A stretch of 64,000 nt of DNA. It comes from Candidatus Opimibacter skivensis (GTDB taxonomy: Bacteria; Bacteroidota; Bacteroidia; Chitinophagales; Saprospiraceae). This document shows, piece after piece, positions 1-10,381 of this stretch (positions within the stretch are counted from its first letter, which is position 1; each line of letters begins with the position of its first letter). The notes under the pieces were generated by a model. It made no database searches, had not been told where the DNA came from, and saw only the letters and a program-made list of their open reading frames with translations. A program made the translations under genes and the position numbers. The stretch is from NCBI GenBank assembly GCA_016722045.1, contig JADKGY010000001.1, positions 1-64,000 on the forward strand. Reading direction: 5' to 3'.

Positions 1-6
1 ATTAAT

Positions 7-432
7 TTGGAAAATTTAATTATTAAAGACACTAATATTAATTCAATCATATTTATTAAAAATCTAAGCCCGGTTATTTTTGAAAGTTCAATAAATCCTT
101 GGTTTGTACCAAATAAAATCCCTGGATATGAATTATTTAGTGGAACTAAAAAATTTGATTTTTCTGAAATAAGGGAAGTAAAAATTGAATGTGTTGAAGA
201 ATTGTCTGAAGAAGCTATTCGAAAAGAGATTAAATTAAAAGCGTTATTCGCAACAGAAGATTATTTAAAACAAATTATAACAAATTTGAATAAGGATATT
301 AAAGACATAATAATAGAGGTGGATATATTGGATTTAAAATGTGGAATCACTTTTAAACGATGGAATGTCGAAGATATAGAACTTGGGAATTTGGATGCAT
401 TTATTTCAGATTTTAAGCAAAATAAGGTTTAA
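7..432 (+). CDS. hypothetical protein, possibly 5'-truncated by the window edge
   Basis: An open frame of about 141 codons rich in Ile, Lys and Glu, with no signal peptide or membrane segment. The first possible start is a TTG only six bases inside the window, so the true start may lie upstream. I do not recognise the family. It is followed two bases after its stop by another small reading frame, which suggests a two-gene unit of small accessory proteins. An immunity-type or phage-related role is possible, but nothing in the sequence shows it. Confidence 0.5.
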   Translation: MENLIIKDTNINSIIFIKNLSPVIFESSINPWFVPNKIPGYELFSGTKKFDFSEIREVKIECVEELSEEAIRKEIKLKALFATEDYLKQIITNLNKDIKDIIIEVDILDLKCGITFKRWNVEDIELGNLDAFISDFKQNKV

Positions 433-434
433 AC

Positions 435-580
435 ATGATAAAAGATACACTTCATTAGAAGACAGAGCATTCTTTTGGAATATTTTCGACAAATTAAAAG
501 ATTATTTTATTAAAAACCTAAATGATAAAAGGTTACTAAATTCAGATCTGCTTAATCTTAAACAAATAATTTATAATTGA
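435..580 (+). pseudogene. small reading frame, probably frameshifted
   Basis: An ATG two bases after the upstream stop opens a frame reading MIKDTLH and then a stop. The next frame continues as LEDRAFFWNIFDKL and runs to the stop at 580. Adding one T near 457 would join them into a protein of about 48 residues. The same coding strip can also be read from an ATG at 383 that overlaps the upstream gene. Function is unknown. I favour the joined reading because many other genes in this window show the same single-base loss. Confidence 0.3.
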
Positions 581-1017
581 TAATCTTCAGTAATAATTAG
601 ATTATGTACACTATCATCAAGTAGGTTAAGAATCTTTTTCATAGTTTCTCCGCTATTGACGATATCTTCAATTCCGTCATATGGATATATATCAATATAG
701 CGATCACCTACTAATATGCATCCTTCTACCTGATTTTTTCCTCCTTCACCGTCAACATGATTTCCTATATGAAAATAAATTTGGCTCCGGTTTTCAACAT
801 CTAATATGTGGAGAACAGGTCCTAATTTTTCTGATTCATGCTTCTCTACTTCATATTCTTTAGCAGGAATTGAACTGATATATCTTTGATTATCTTTGAA
901 TGGTAGTTCAAGTGTTAAGCATTCATAAATTTTATTTCCATTGTTATTAAAGAGTTCAAGTTTTCCTTTTGTGTTATGTGTATTTACACTTTCTCTGATT
1001 AAAAGTAAGGTAGCCAT
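571..1017 (-). CDS. DUF5675-like family protein
   Basis: About 148 residues. The pattern fits DUF5675: an N-terminal 'T.GKLELF' strand, 'Y..LTLELP..DN', a 'SIPAKEYEVE' strand, then 'IYFHIGNHVDGEGG' leading to 'GCILVG'. The family is small, soluble and uncharacterised, and often occurs in phage or accessory contexts. I place the start at the ATG at 1017; an in-frame TTG two codons upstream (1023) is less likely. It overlaps the end of the opposite-strand frame by about ten bases. No signal peptide is present. Confidence 0.65.
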   Translation of the reverse strand: MATLLLIRESVNTHNTKGKLELFNNNGNKIYECLTLELPFKDNQRYISSIPAKEYEVEKHESEKLGPVLHILDVENRSQIYFHIGNHVDGEGGKNQVEGCILVGDRYIDIYPYDGIEDIVNSGETMKKILNLLDDSVHNLIITEDYQL

Positions 1018-1023
1018 GGGCAA

Positions 1024-1335
1024 ATTTGGTTGTTAATTATTTTGTTAGCTTAAATAAATTGACAATATAATTATTTATTTGAATTTGTATCAAATAAGTA
1101 ATATTTAGTAATCATAATTAATTTTGTTAAAAACAATACATTACCTAGATATTTGACTATGCACTATCTCTTAATGTTCATAAATATTGGGTGCTAAATG
1201 CTGATTCCTAATCTTGTTAATTCTCCACTTTCTTAAGTATTGTTACCCAGAGAGATTGCACTTTTATGTAAACCAGTAATTATAGACACAAGCTACATCA
1301 AAGGTATTATTACTTATTTCTGACTGATAAGTGAA
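1024..1335. other. AT-rich intergenic stretch
   Basis: No gene, hairpin repeat or clear promoter is visible. It probably holds the promoter of the 571-1017 gene. Confidence 0.4.
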
Positions 1336-1518
1336 CTAATTTAATTCCACCATCACGGCTACATATTTTGAATATCCTTTATATGGGCTCTTGCCTTGTT
1401 GTACGCCTACTATCTGTTCTGGTCTTTCAGTAGTCCCATTAGGGTCATACAAGTAAGCTACTACCGGCAAATTTGGATCAAATTGTCGCAATTGTTCAAT
1501 GAGTTGTGAGACTGTCAT
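1336..1518 (-). CDS. small phage-type hypothetical protein
   Basis: A 60-residue protein starting MTVSQLIEQLRQFDPNLPVV. This helical start followed by an acidic turn and a 'V.V' strand is common in small phage and prophage proteins of unknown function. No catalytic motif is visible. ATG start. It lies alone between AT-rich stretches, next to a decayed gene, which fits a degraded accessory region. Confidence 0.5.
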   Translation of the reverse strand: MTVSQLIEQLRQFDPNLPVVAYLYDPNGTTERPEQIVGVQQGKSPYKGYSKYVAVMVELN

Positions 1519-1649
1519 AAAAGATGGGTTTGTTCAGATTATTAATAATTGAAATTAACATTTACGTGATTCGATTTATACAATGAACATTTACAAAATT
1601 CCCGATATTATATTAAAAAAATAAGCAATAAATCGCTCATATATTCTCC

Positions 1650-2782
1650 TTATGTAATAGGAGAAAGTTTGAAATCATCAGTTTGAATATTTGCAGAATA
1701 CGCATCATAAAGATTTTTAAGTTTTTGTACTCTTCGGACTCCTTTGGTAAAGCATCCATTTGTTTTTTACCTTTTCTCCTTTTTAATTTATAATTAGAAT
1801 CATTATAAGTTTCATTGCATCTTGAAGTACGCTTGTGATTTCCGTTTGCTTATCACCTCCATAGAACTGTTTTATATGATGCAGATGCTATTGTTGGTGA
1901 AAATGCTTCAAGATTCTCTCTTTTCGCACCATTTAATATTACAATTAAATAAGGAGCATATCCTTTATATTCTGTCTTATCATTCTTGTTAACCAATCTA
2001 AGTTGAGGTGCTTGATCTTCGAATAAACCCAATTCAAGTTCTGAAAATTCATTTTTATCTTTTTCATTATAAATAATAAACTCTTTTGGTTCGGTGGAAG
2101 GTATTATTGGAGAGTTGAATGTAATAGGTATTGATCCTGATAAATTAGGCTGACCTGAGAAAAGTGCCTCTCCCTAATTTAGCACCAATTTAACCAATTG
2201 ACCTCCGCCTAATAAGTAAGGTGCTGCAGGTATAAAAACTGGTATTCCTGCAGCTGATGTAAGTAGGTTTCCTATAGTATCAAATAATCCACCATTAAAA
2301 TTATCAAACATAATTTCAAAAGAAACAACTGAACTATCCGCATCCATCGCCGGAGAATAATAAACCAAAGGTGTTCCATCCGAAAATGCCTCAAATTGTT
2401 TAAAATCATTTTGGTTAACATTTTTAGCTTTAACATTTATCGCTCGTGAAGTGCCTGTAAAAGTTAAAGAATTCTTTATTCCACTCACAACTATCATATC
2501 CTTTTTCCCACCTAAGAATTTCTTATAATCTCCTGTGTAAACAGTTGCGATTTCGATACTTAATGGTTTTCCAATGCCTATTGGTTCAAAATCTTTTCTT
2601 AAACTCTTTTGTAAGTCTGGAAGGGTATTCACGGCAATTTCCCTGTCCGTGAATGTCATCATCTTATTTGAGGTTTTCAAGTCTTTAATTACCCCATAAG
2701 AAGCCATTTCGCCACTAATAGTTTTGTTAAATAATTCCTCAGGATTTATGAGGGAATTGCCAATGATAGAAAAAGTTGCCAT
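1650..2782 (-). pseudogene. decayed gene of unknown function (in-frame TAG plus three frameshifts)
   Basis: The intact start (ATG at 2782, MATFSIIGNSLINP) runs 202 codons to a TAG at 2176-2174. The same frame then continues without interruption for 106 more codons (GEALFSGQPNLSG to SYKTVLW). After that, coding sense can be followed through three frame changes: near 1860 (YGGDKQTEITSVL), near 1810 after 'DAMKL' (one T missing; continues NDSNYKLKR), and near 1720 (one A missing; continues KNLYDAYSANIQTDDF), ending at a TAA at 1652-1650. The ancestral product was about 377 residues with no signal peptide. A glycine-rich stretch (LLGGGQLVKL) lies just before the TAG. I do not recognise the family. 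Confidence 0.6.
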
Positions 2783-3308
2783 TAGAGTTGGTTTTATTTA
2801 TTATAGAATAATATAGAATTAGTAACTTGATATGAGTCCAAAAAAAACAATTGGGAAAAATTATATTTAAAGGTTTCTATTGTTTTAAAAGTAGTAATAA
2901 GTACAATTGATATTTAATTTTACAACCAAAGATTTGATTTATTGATAATATTATTTATTATCATTTTTATAGAGTAATTGATATTTATTATCGGATCTCC
3001 GTCTTAACTTTTATTTTCAGTTTATTGTAAAGTTAATATTCCATTTTATAAATGCAAACTTAAATCAAAAAATATTTATTAAGACATAAAAATTCTTAGA
3101 TTGTCGATTCTCCATACTTTAAATCATGCCCCCTCCAAAACCCTCTTCAGAGGTTACACCGATAACCCCACTTACCTATAATTCCATCTCTACTGGCCTA
3201 AAGTATTAAAACTTAAACCTCTAGGGTATCCGGGATGATTATAGGCGCAGATTGATTTATTCATGACTTATTATCATATTTAGATTGGTAAATAGTTTTT
3301 ATTCGTAT
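2783..3308. other. intergenic stretch
   Basis: AT-rich, becoming more GC-rich near 3120-3240. I see no coding sense, tandem repeat or copy of the window's hairpin repeats. Confidence 0.4.
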
Positions 3309-6300
3309 TTACCTCAACACCGTCACCTCCCCCCTATAAACCCTGCTATCCCCATTCACAAAAACAACCTTCGCCAGCCAGGTAAAAGCTCCCTGAGGTA
3401 GATCTTCACCAGTATTGTCGAGCCTTCCATTCCAGCTCTCAGAAGGATGCTGCTCTTCAATGGCCGTACTATGCCATACCCGCTGACCCCAGGGAGAATA
3501 GACCGATATGTCATATGATGCTAAGCCGATACCTACCGGCTTGAAGACACGGACAAGTCCTTCGCCATGATCAGGGCTGAAAGCATTTGGTGCGAAAAAT
3601 GTAGTAAGCCACTCCGGGCTGACATCCTGAATCGAAGTATCGATACAAGTAAATGCTCCTCCATTGTCATTGAATGCATACAGAATAACCTGAACCGGAC
3701 GATTGATGTCATATTCATGGAGAGGATCCAACTCAAGAGATGATGTACTATCTCCAAAGTCCCAGAAATCACGGTCAAAAAGGGTAGATAGATTCTGAAA
3801 CTGGATATCGCCCAGTATGCCTGGATCCTGATTAGCTATATAAGTGAAATCTGCAGTAGGTAATTGATAGACATAAATACCCGGATCAAGAGTTAGGGTG
3901 TCCTGGCAATAGTCATTGTAGATGGCGATCAGAGTCAACGCATAAATACCCGGATCACTTATATGTATAACCGGATCAGGGTCTTTTGAAAAAAACTGGT
4001 CATTTAGAAACCAATTGTATTCATTGGTATGGAGCGATTGATTGATGATTTCAATAGGCTGGTCCTGGCAATATAATTGTTCGTTAAGTGTAAAATCAGC
4101 CAGGGGTTGTTCGTAGATGGAAACAGGAAGATTCGAAGTGTCTTTACAAAAATGAATGGTATTTACAATCAATGTAGTCACATAATCTCCTGCTGACACA
4201 TATGTATTAGTCGGATTATTTAAATCTGAATTATTACCATCACCAAACTGCCAACTGTAATCAACACCACCTGCAGATGTATTATTGAAAGTGACATCAA
4301 CAGGGACACCACAATCATTTGATTTTGTAATGTCGAAAGACGCAACCGGAAGTGGATAGACCTGAATGATAGAGTTGGACGTATCATCAGGACAACCATC
4401 AATATTAATCGCAGTCAGGGTGATATTGAAAGTGCCACTGTCAGGAAAGATGTGCGAAGGTAAAGGATCTAATGATGTATTGCCATCTCCAAAATCCCAT
4501 AGATATTGAGTGCTTGCTGTTGATAGATTGTTGAAGTCAACTGACAGTGGGGCACATCCGGAAGTCTGATCGGCCATAAAGATTGATACAGGAGATGCTG
4601 AGACGTTGATTGTATTCATGAACGTATCCCTACATCCGAAATTATTTTCTGCGACAAGTGAGATTTGATAAGTCCCTGAAGTATCCGGAAGATATCGGAG
4701 AGTATCAATCGCAAAAATTGAACCATTGACAGTCCAGTAAAATGAATTCGCTCCACTTGATAAATTAGCCGGAGAAATAGTGTCATATCGTTCGCAATAG
4801 AGTTGATCGACGATCATAAAATCACTTACCGGGACCGGAAATGTTGTAACAGAAATAACAGTCGTTTCACTATAGCATCCGAATGGACTAAAAGCAAAAG
4901 CCTCCACCTGAAAATTTCCACTTTGTGTAAACGTGTGCTGTGGCGAATAATTATTATCCACAGGAGTACCATCATGAAAATTCCACACATAGGTCAGATT
5001 CTGAGGACCTGTATTGATAAATGAAACAGCGTATGGAGGACATCCATTGAAAGGATTATTATCTATGACTACTATCGGCTTGGGATGAATATCAAGATTT
5101 TGTGTGAACGTAAATGGACAGCCATTGATCAATGAACTTGCTGAAAGGGATACAAGGTAATTGCCAGGTGTATCATAAGAATGTACAGGACTAAATAATG
5201 TGCTTTGGTTGCCATCACCAAAATCCCAAATGACACCTGTGACATCTGTTGACAAATTTTGAAATGTAATAACCGCATCCTGACACAAAACAGGATCGAC
5301 AGTAAAATTGACATAGGGAGCTGGAAGAACATTTATGTATGCCGTATCAAAGTCAGATCCACATCGAGATGCAGTGAGGATGATCGTGTGCAGACCTGGA
5401 GTATCGAGAATAAATACCGGATCACTAGCAGTGCTTCCTGTAACCTGTCCATCCGGATTTATCACCTGCCAACCTATTGTTGCGCCTGGAGTTGAAATCG
5501 AGTGAGCTGTAACGGTAAGTGGTTGGCATCCGGTGGTGGTATCTATCTGTATAAATGCAGTGACGTCAGGCGGATATACGGTGAGCACCTGAGATTGTGT
5601 GTCCATGCCACAAACATTTGAAGCTAAAAGTTGAATAGTGAACAGCGAAGTGCTATCGTGAGGAGAAGTGTACGTATGTGACGGAGGAACTGAATCTGTA
5701 GAAAAAGTTCCGTCACCCAGATCCCATTGCCAAGTGTCAGGATTGCCAACAGTGGCATTTCCAAAATCAATAATCACGGGTGAACAGCCTTCATCCACAT
5801 TAATTCCAAAATCAACAATAGGATAAGGATGAATTAAAGCAGTATCAAAATCCGAAACCACTGCACAACCATTTGAAACCTGCAGCTCTATGATAACCAG
5901 TGAGTCATCCGGAAATCCGCCGAGTGTAAGCAATCCGGGATCAGGACCGGAAATGGAATCTCCGGCAATCAACCACAATTGGTTGACAATCTCTCCCGAA
6001 CTTGTGTTGATGATATTGATTGGAAAGGGAGCGCATCCCTCATCTGTAACCAGATCGAATGAACCAATAGGTGGTGATGCAACATGAACGGGAAGACTAT
6101 CGCTATTCACACAACCATATTGTGATATCACATTTAATGAAATTACGAAATCACCGCCCATCGAAAATGCATGAGATACCATGCAGTCTGAAAACAAATT
6201 ACCATCACCGAGATTCCATGCATACGATGAATTGACATCACATGTGTCCGGAGATAATGTAAATGATGTATTGATGCATGTAATGCCATTTAAAAAAATG

Positions 6301-8645
6301 CTGGCATCAGGTAAAGAATGAATGATGAGTTCCACACGATCACAGGCACGACATGCACCGGGTGTCATATCTTTTACACAATAGAAATACGTATAGGTTG
6401 AGTCCGGCTGAAGCGACAGCAAATCAATAATTCCGGTGATAGAATCTGTAAGCGCTGTGCCCGTCCATACACCACCGGCAGGCGTAAATCCAGAAAATGT
6501 ATACGTTGTAGATTGGCCCTGGCACAATGAAACATCCGGACCAGCATTAAGACTAATCCCTGGATCATTGATGGTTACTTGCAGAGAGTCTTTTCGTTCG
6601 CATGATGTACCTGGTTGGAATACAAATTTATAAATATGTGCTCCGACACCTGCCTGATATAAATTAATCAGGCCTGTATTTGTATTTACTCCGGGTCCAC
6701 TCCAATTGCCTGTCAGATTACTTTGCAGTTGAAAGACTGAATCCTGAATACATAAAATCGTATCGCCTGAAATCTGTAAAACAGGTGGGGCGATGATTTC
6801 GATGATAGCAGAATCGGATACTGAACAAGGACCTGATTCATATGTAACATAGATGTGTTGAAAGCCTGAAAGACCCATGCCGTTTATCGTGCCATTTGAA
6901 GGCAATCCATTTACAGTCCAGATTAAATTTCCTCCAGTTGGCGAAACTGAGAGTTGAAGTATGTCTGAGAGATTGCTTACTGCATTGACGTCGCAGAGAA
7001 GGGAGGTGTCTAATAGTGTAAGTGTAGGAAATGCCTGGACATCTACATTAGCTTCTGTTAGTACATTGCAGCCGTTGACATCCATATATGCGTACGTTGG
7101 ATGAAACAGACCGACTCCTGAAGTGTCCGGATTAAACAGACCGTTGCTGTTGACAATGCCAGGGCCTGACCAGATACCACCTGAGGGATTTGCAATAAGA
7201 AGGACAGGAGATGAGTCTTCGCATAAAGCAGTATCCTGAACTGTGACAATTACTGAGGATACGACAGTCACGGAAAGATTTGATGATGCGGTACAAGTCC
7301 CATTCATTGCTGAGTAGGTGAGTGTATAAGTTGCGTTTGGTAAAACTACACCTGGATTAAAAATGCTATCGGAAATTATTCCCGGACCAGTCCACATCCC
7401 ACCGGGTGGAAGAGCATGGAGTGTGTCGGGCATTGAGCCGCTGCAGTATACGGATGGAACTATTGGTAGAGTGATTATAGGAAGAGCATTTACAGTTACA
7501 GTTGTTGAAACAGTTGATGGGCCGCATTCACTTTGTATGGTCAGAGATACATTATGAATTCCAGGTGTTGAAAAAGTGATATTGGTTGGATGGGGTAGAG
7601 TTGAAGTTGCGGGAGTGCCTCCTGAAAAAGTCCATAGGTAAGATTGGATTTGGTTTTGACCTGTGTAGTTAATGATAGGGTTATATGTTGCATTTGTGAT
7701 GCATAATGTTGGACCTGGATTGAGATTTAGAGTGGGGCCGTCTAATACTACTATGTCTTGTGTCCAGTTATTCATTCCACATGCATTGACTGCCTTCAGT
7801 GATACGGTGTACGTTCCTACCTCTTTGAATTTAACCTGGATGTTATTTGAATTGAAATTCATTAATGTATCTGTGAACATCCATTTAGAAGTATCATTTG
7901 GTATTATGTTCCATGTGGTCACTCCGAATGTGGATGTAACATCATTGAATGCAAATACCTGGTCTACGCAGACGGTGTCATCTGCGGGAGTCCAGTTTAC
8001 AGATGCTATTGGATTTCCCACTACGACAATGGAGGCAAATGCAGTATCGGCTCCGCATCCATTTGTAACAATTAATCTAATATTGTACATTCCCGGAGTT
8101 GAATAAGTATGAAGCGGATCGGATTGAGTGGATGTATTTCCGTCCCCGAATGTCCAGGAATATCCAGTCGCATTACATGAGGACTCATTCATTGCGACAG
8201 GAGAACTAATACAATATTGAGGAAGTAAGTTCAAAATTGCTTTTGGCCTTGGCCGGATATTTAATGTATATGACCCACTATGACAACTGATTGAAGTATC
8301 GCAAACTAAAACTCCTTTAAAACATATATTATAAAAATGATTAGGCAAACACAGCAACGAATCTGGGATATGATAGCGGTGCCTACCTGCAGATTGATCC
8401 CAGATAGTATCCGTAATATTTGGTTCCCAGAAAATGACATAATAGGTAAACACATTTGGACTTGTATTGGTAAGAACAAATTCTTCTCCTTCGCAAGGAT
8501 TATTACCACCTGAAGATGAAAACCCTACATTCACTTGCCCACACCCACTTGAAGCACAACTGCATTCTTGAGCAAACGTGAGATTTAAATTTAAACAAAA
8601 TTGAATAAATAATATACTAATTATTTTTATACCAAATATTCTCAT
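3309..8645 (-). CDS. giant PKD-repeat surface adhesin with T9SS type B sorting domain (SprB-like)
   Basis: About 1778 residues. I start it at the ATG at 8645 (MRIFGIKIISILF), which gives a clean signal peptide ending at TFAQ; the longer frame from 8699 adds a basic tail that does not look natural. The body is a string of immunoglobulin-like modules. At least nine are PKD domains recognisable by W.FGDG or W.LGDG followed by 'P.H.Y..PG.Y.V.L'. Between them are domains with 'P.GG.W.G.G' signatures. The last ~90 residues (FFAPNAFSPDHG, VYSPWGQRVW, W.G) match the gliding-motility-associated type B C-terminal domain exported by T9SS. The start overlaps the PorP/SprF-like gene by 29 bases, so the two are translationally linked, as in known adhesin/SprF pairs. 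Likely a secreted, surface-anchored adhesin. Confidence 0.9.
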   Translation of the reverse strand: MRIFGIKIISILFIQFCLNLNLTFAQECSCASSGCGQVNVGFSSSGGNNPCEGEEFVLTNTSPNVFTYYVIFWEPNITDTIWDQSAGRHRYHIPDSLLCLPNHFYNICFKGVLVCDTSISCHSGSYTLNIRPRPKAILNLLPQYCISSPVAMNESSCNATGYSWTFGDGNTSTQSDPLHTYSTPGMYNIRLIVTNGCGADTAFASIVVVGNPIASVNWTPADDTVCVDQVFAFNDVTSTFGVTTWNIIPNDTSKWMFTDTLMNFNSNNIQVKFKEVGTYTVSLKAVNACGMNNWTQDIVVLDGPTLNLNPGPTLCITNATYNPIINYTGQNQIQSYLWTFSGGTPATSTLPHPTNITFSTPGIHNVSLTIQSECGPSTVSTTVTVNALPIITLPIVPSVYCSGSMPDTLHALPPGGMWTGPGIISDSIFNPGVVLPNATYTLTYSAMNGTCTASSNLSVTVVSSVIVTVQDTALCEDSSPVLLIANPSGGIWSGPGIVNSNGLFNPDTSGVGLFHPTYAYMDVNGCNVLTEANVDVQAFPTLTLLDTSLLCDVNAVSNLSDILQLSVSPTGGNLIWTVNGLPSNGTINGMGLSGFQHIYVTYESGPCSVSDSAIIEIIAPPVLQISGDTILCIQDSVFQLQSNLTGNWSGPGVNTNTGLINLYQAGVGAHIYKFVFQPGTSCERKDSLQVTINDPGISLNAGPDVSLCQGQSTTYTFSGFTPAGGVWTGTALTDSITGIIDLLSLQPDSTYTYFYCVKDMTPGACRACDRVELIIHSLPDASIFLNGITCINTSFTLSPDTCDVNSSYAWNLGDGNLFSDCMVSHAFSMGGDFVISLNVISQYGCVNSDSLPVHVASPPIGSFDLVTDEGCAPFPINIINTSSGEIVNQLWLIAGDSISGPDPGLLTLGGFPDDSLVIIELQVSNGCAVVSDFDTALIHPYPIVDFGINVDEGCSPVIIDFGNATVGNPDTWQWDLGDGTFSTDSVPPSHTYTSPHDSTSLFTIQLLASNVCGMDTQSQVLTVYPPDVTAFIQIDTTTGCQPLTVTAHSISTPGATIGWQVINPDGQVTGSTASDPVFILDTPGLHTIILTASRCGSDFDTAYINVLPAPYVNFTVDPVLCQDAVITFQNLSTDVTGVIWDFGDGNQSTLFSPVHSYDTPGNYLVSLSASSLINGCPFTFTQNLDIHPKPIVVIDNNPFNGCPPYAVSFINTGPQNLTYVWNFHDGTPVDNNYSPQHTFTQSGNFQVEAFAFSPFGCYSETTVISVTTFPVPVSDFMIVDQLYCERYDTISPANLSSGANSFYWTVNGSIFAIDTLRYLPDTSGTYQISLVAENNFGCRDTFMNTINVSASPVSIFMADQTSGCAPLSVDFNNLSTASTQYLWDFGDGNTSLDPLPSHIFPDSGTFNITLTAINIDGCPDDTSNSIIQVYPLPVASFDITKSNDCGVPVDVTFNNTSAGGVDYSWQFGDGNNSDLNNPTNTYVSAGDYVTTLIVNTIHFCKDTSNLPVSIYEQPLADFTLNEQLYCQDQPIEIINQSLHTNEYNWFLNDQFFSKDPDPVIHISDPGIYALTLIAIYNDYCQDTLTLDPGIYVYQLPTADFTYIANQDPGILGDIQFQNLSTLFDRDFWDFGDSTSSLELDPLHEYDINRPVQVILYAFNDNGGAFTCIDTSIQDVSPEWLTTFFAPNAFSPDHGEGLVRVFKPVGIGLASYDISVYSPWGQRVWHSTAIEEQHPSESWNGRLDNTGEDLPQGAFTWLAKVVFVNGDSRVYRGEVTVLR

Positions 8646-9768
8646 AAAGTTTCTTTTTCGCCGGCGAAATCCTTGAATACCTGCATATAGGTTTGTCACT
8701 ATAATCTATATCATCACCTTTGCCCATCATACGACATACCGGGCTGTTTCTAAAATGTTTCTTTATCCCAATCTCTATGAGTGGGCTGACAGTATTGCGT
8801 AATCCTGAACTATTGAATGAGTATGTTAAATAAAAATCAATTCTGTTTTTACCCAGATAAGGACGAAATAATGCTGTGGTTGAAATCCAGTTTGTGTTTT
8901 TTTGACCACCACCTAGTGATTGTTGATGTAAGTAAGCTCCTACTCGAAGTGCATCTGCTATGCCAAAATCAACTCCGTATTGCATATAATGCAGGGCTTG
9001 TTGTTTCTCATATAAAAAAAGTGGCTTGATACTTACAAACTGATTGAAGGAAGCACCTGGAATCAGTTCAAAATCTGCATGGATAGAAAATTTAGGTGAC
9101 TGCGGAGGAAAAAGACCTAAGATGGATTTTCCGTATCCGATATTTTTATTTTGTCCGAGGCTATAGGCATTGTGCATGCTGGCTCCCACATTGATGATGA
9201 TGGCATTATACTTTTGTTTATTCAGCACCATCTGGATGACACCACCTAAACCTGGTTGGAAGTAACCGTTGGTAAGATTCTCATCAGGTGGTGAAAAGTT
9301 TGTGGGGAAAATGATACCATACTTTGGATCCAGTTGATCTGAAAAAACAAGTTTTAGAAAATCTATTTTCTGCCAACCGTAACTTATGCCTGCCCCAAGA
9401 CGAATATTGATTTGGTTGTCTTTATTAGAGACAAGTGGCAGGTTGGCAGAAACTTGTGGTGAAATTTCATATGTGGTAAGCAAGCCATTACCTTCCTGGT
9501 CCCAGAGTCCGTTAATGCCATAATCGAGGATGCTGCAGGGGAGACTTTCTTCATAACTTAATAAAGCTGTTTGATAAGCGGGGCTTCCTTTGGTCACCCA
9601 CTCATTGCGATAAGCGAGGCTTATGGATTGAGATCCACCGCTACCTGCTAAAGCCGGATTGAATAGTCCGCTATGTTGACGGAATAGGAAGGTGGCTGGA
9701 TCCTGGGCAAGAAGAAGACCAAATGCAAGGAAGAAAAATGAAGTAAAAACTATTTTACGCTGGCTCAT
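8617..9768 (-). CDS. PorP/SprF family type IX secretion outer-membrane protein
   Basis: 383 residues with a signal peptide (SFFFLAFGLLLAQ), then the family's hallmark start 'QHSGLFNPALAGS' and alternating beta strands with aromatic ends typical of an outer-membrane barrel. PorP/SprF proteins bind peptidoglycan-linked T9SS parts and anchor or export type B adhesins. This one immediately precedes and overlaps the PKD adhesin, so it is likely its dedicated partner. The final ~35 residues are polar and basic, beyond the usual barrel end. ATG start at 9768. Confidence 0.88.
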   Translation of the reverse strand: MSQRKIVFTSFFFLAFGLLLAQDPATFLFRQHSGLFNPALAGSGGSQSISLAYRNEWVTKGSPAYQTALLSYEESLPCSILDYGINGLWDQEGNGLLTTYEISPQVSANLPLVSNKDNQINIRLGAGISYGWQKIDFLKLVFSDQLDPKYGIIFPTNFSPPDENLTNGYFQPGLGGVIQMVLNKQKYNAIIINVGASMHNAYSLGQNKNIGYGKSILGLFPPQSPKFSIHADFELIPGASFNQFVSIKPLFLYEKQQALHYMQYGVDFGIADALRVGAYLHQQSLGGGQKNTNWISTTALFRPYLGKNRIDFYLTYSFNSSGLRNTVSPLIEIGIKKHFRNSPVCRMMGKGDDIDYSDKPICRYSRISPAKKKLYENIWYKNN

Positions 9769-10381
9769 TAAAATTTGATAAGAAATGCATTAAAAAATCC
9801 TACTCCACAAATCTTCCCAAAAAACTATATCTATTAAATTCAAAAAAACTGAAACACTTTAATCTATTCAGTAAAAGATGGAACAATGTACACTAATATT
9901 TTGAGACCATGGTATATAAAAATGGAAGAAATGATGGAATGACAATGGCATCAGATTACAACCTATTTCGCAAAACCGAGTTTTGCTGACGCCATGACGT
10001 AGGCACAGCCTACGCCAAACCGTTTGGTTTTTTATTGCTCGCTGCGCTCGCAATAAAAACGTATGAAAAAATGGTGGGGTCTTGGGCGTGAGGTCGCCCC
10101 GGCGTTTGCCCGTATAGGATGAGATTGGAGCAACGCAGGGGGGGCAGCGTGAGGAAAAGGCAGAAAGGCGGAAGGGGCTGAAAAGAAAACGCCTCCTTTG
10201 GGGAGGCGTTGACCCGAGGATTAGCCTTTGGGGATGTGCTTTGGTTTAAAGATATGCAGAATTCAGGATGTGCGTAACCTTTCATTTCATCTATAAGCCT
10301 TTCAAATGCGTCAATCAGACCATTTTACCTTTTGGTATCATTCCCTTATCTTTATTAGAGAATTGACTATATTTTTTAAAA
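9769..10381. other. intergenic stretch holding direct repeat copy 1
   Basis: Holds the hairpin repeat at 9969-10058 and the rest of the ~300 bp block that recurs at 13878-14195. No credible gene is present. Confidence 0.6.
9969..10250. repeat. large direct repeat, copy 1 (left of the conflict island)
   Basis: Begins with the hairpin repeat (gcaaaac..gttttgc, then cgtaggc-aca-gcctacg, then gctcgctgcgctcgc). It continues with 'ggtcgccccggcgtttg', 'ataggatgagattggagca', a purine-rich stretch, and a strong hairpin 'aacgcctcc..ggaggcgtt' near 10190-10210. The whole order recurs at 13878-14195. Confidence 0.8.

Noticed and set aside
3309..8699. Plus-strand open frames inside the PKD adhesin, for example 7672-8106
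   Set aside because: Antisense shadows without ribosome sites or family features; the minus strand carries clear PKD motifs.
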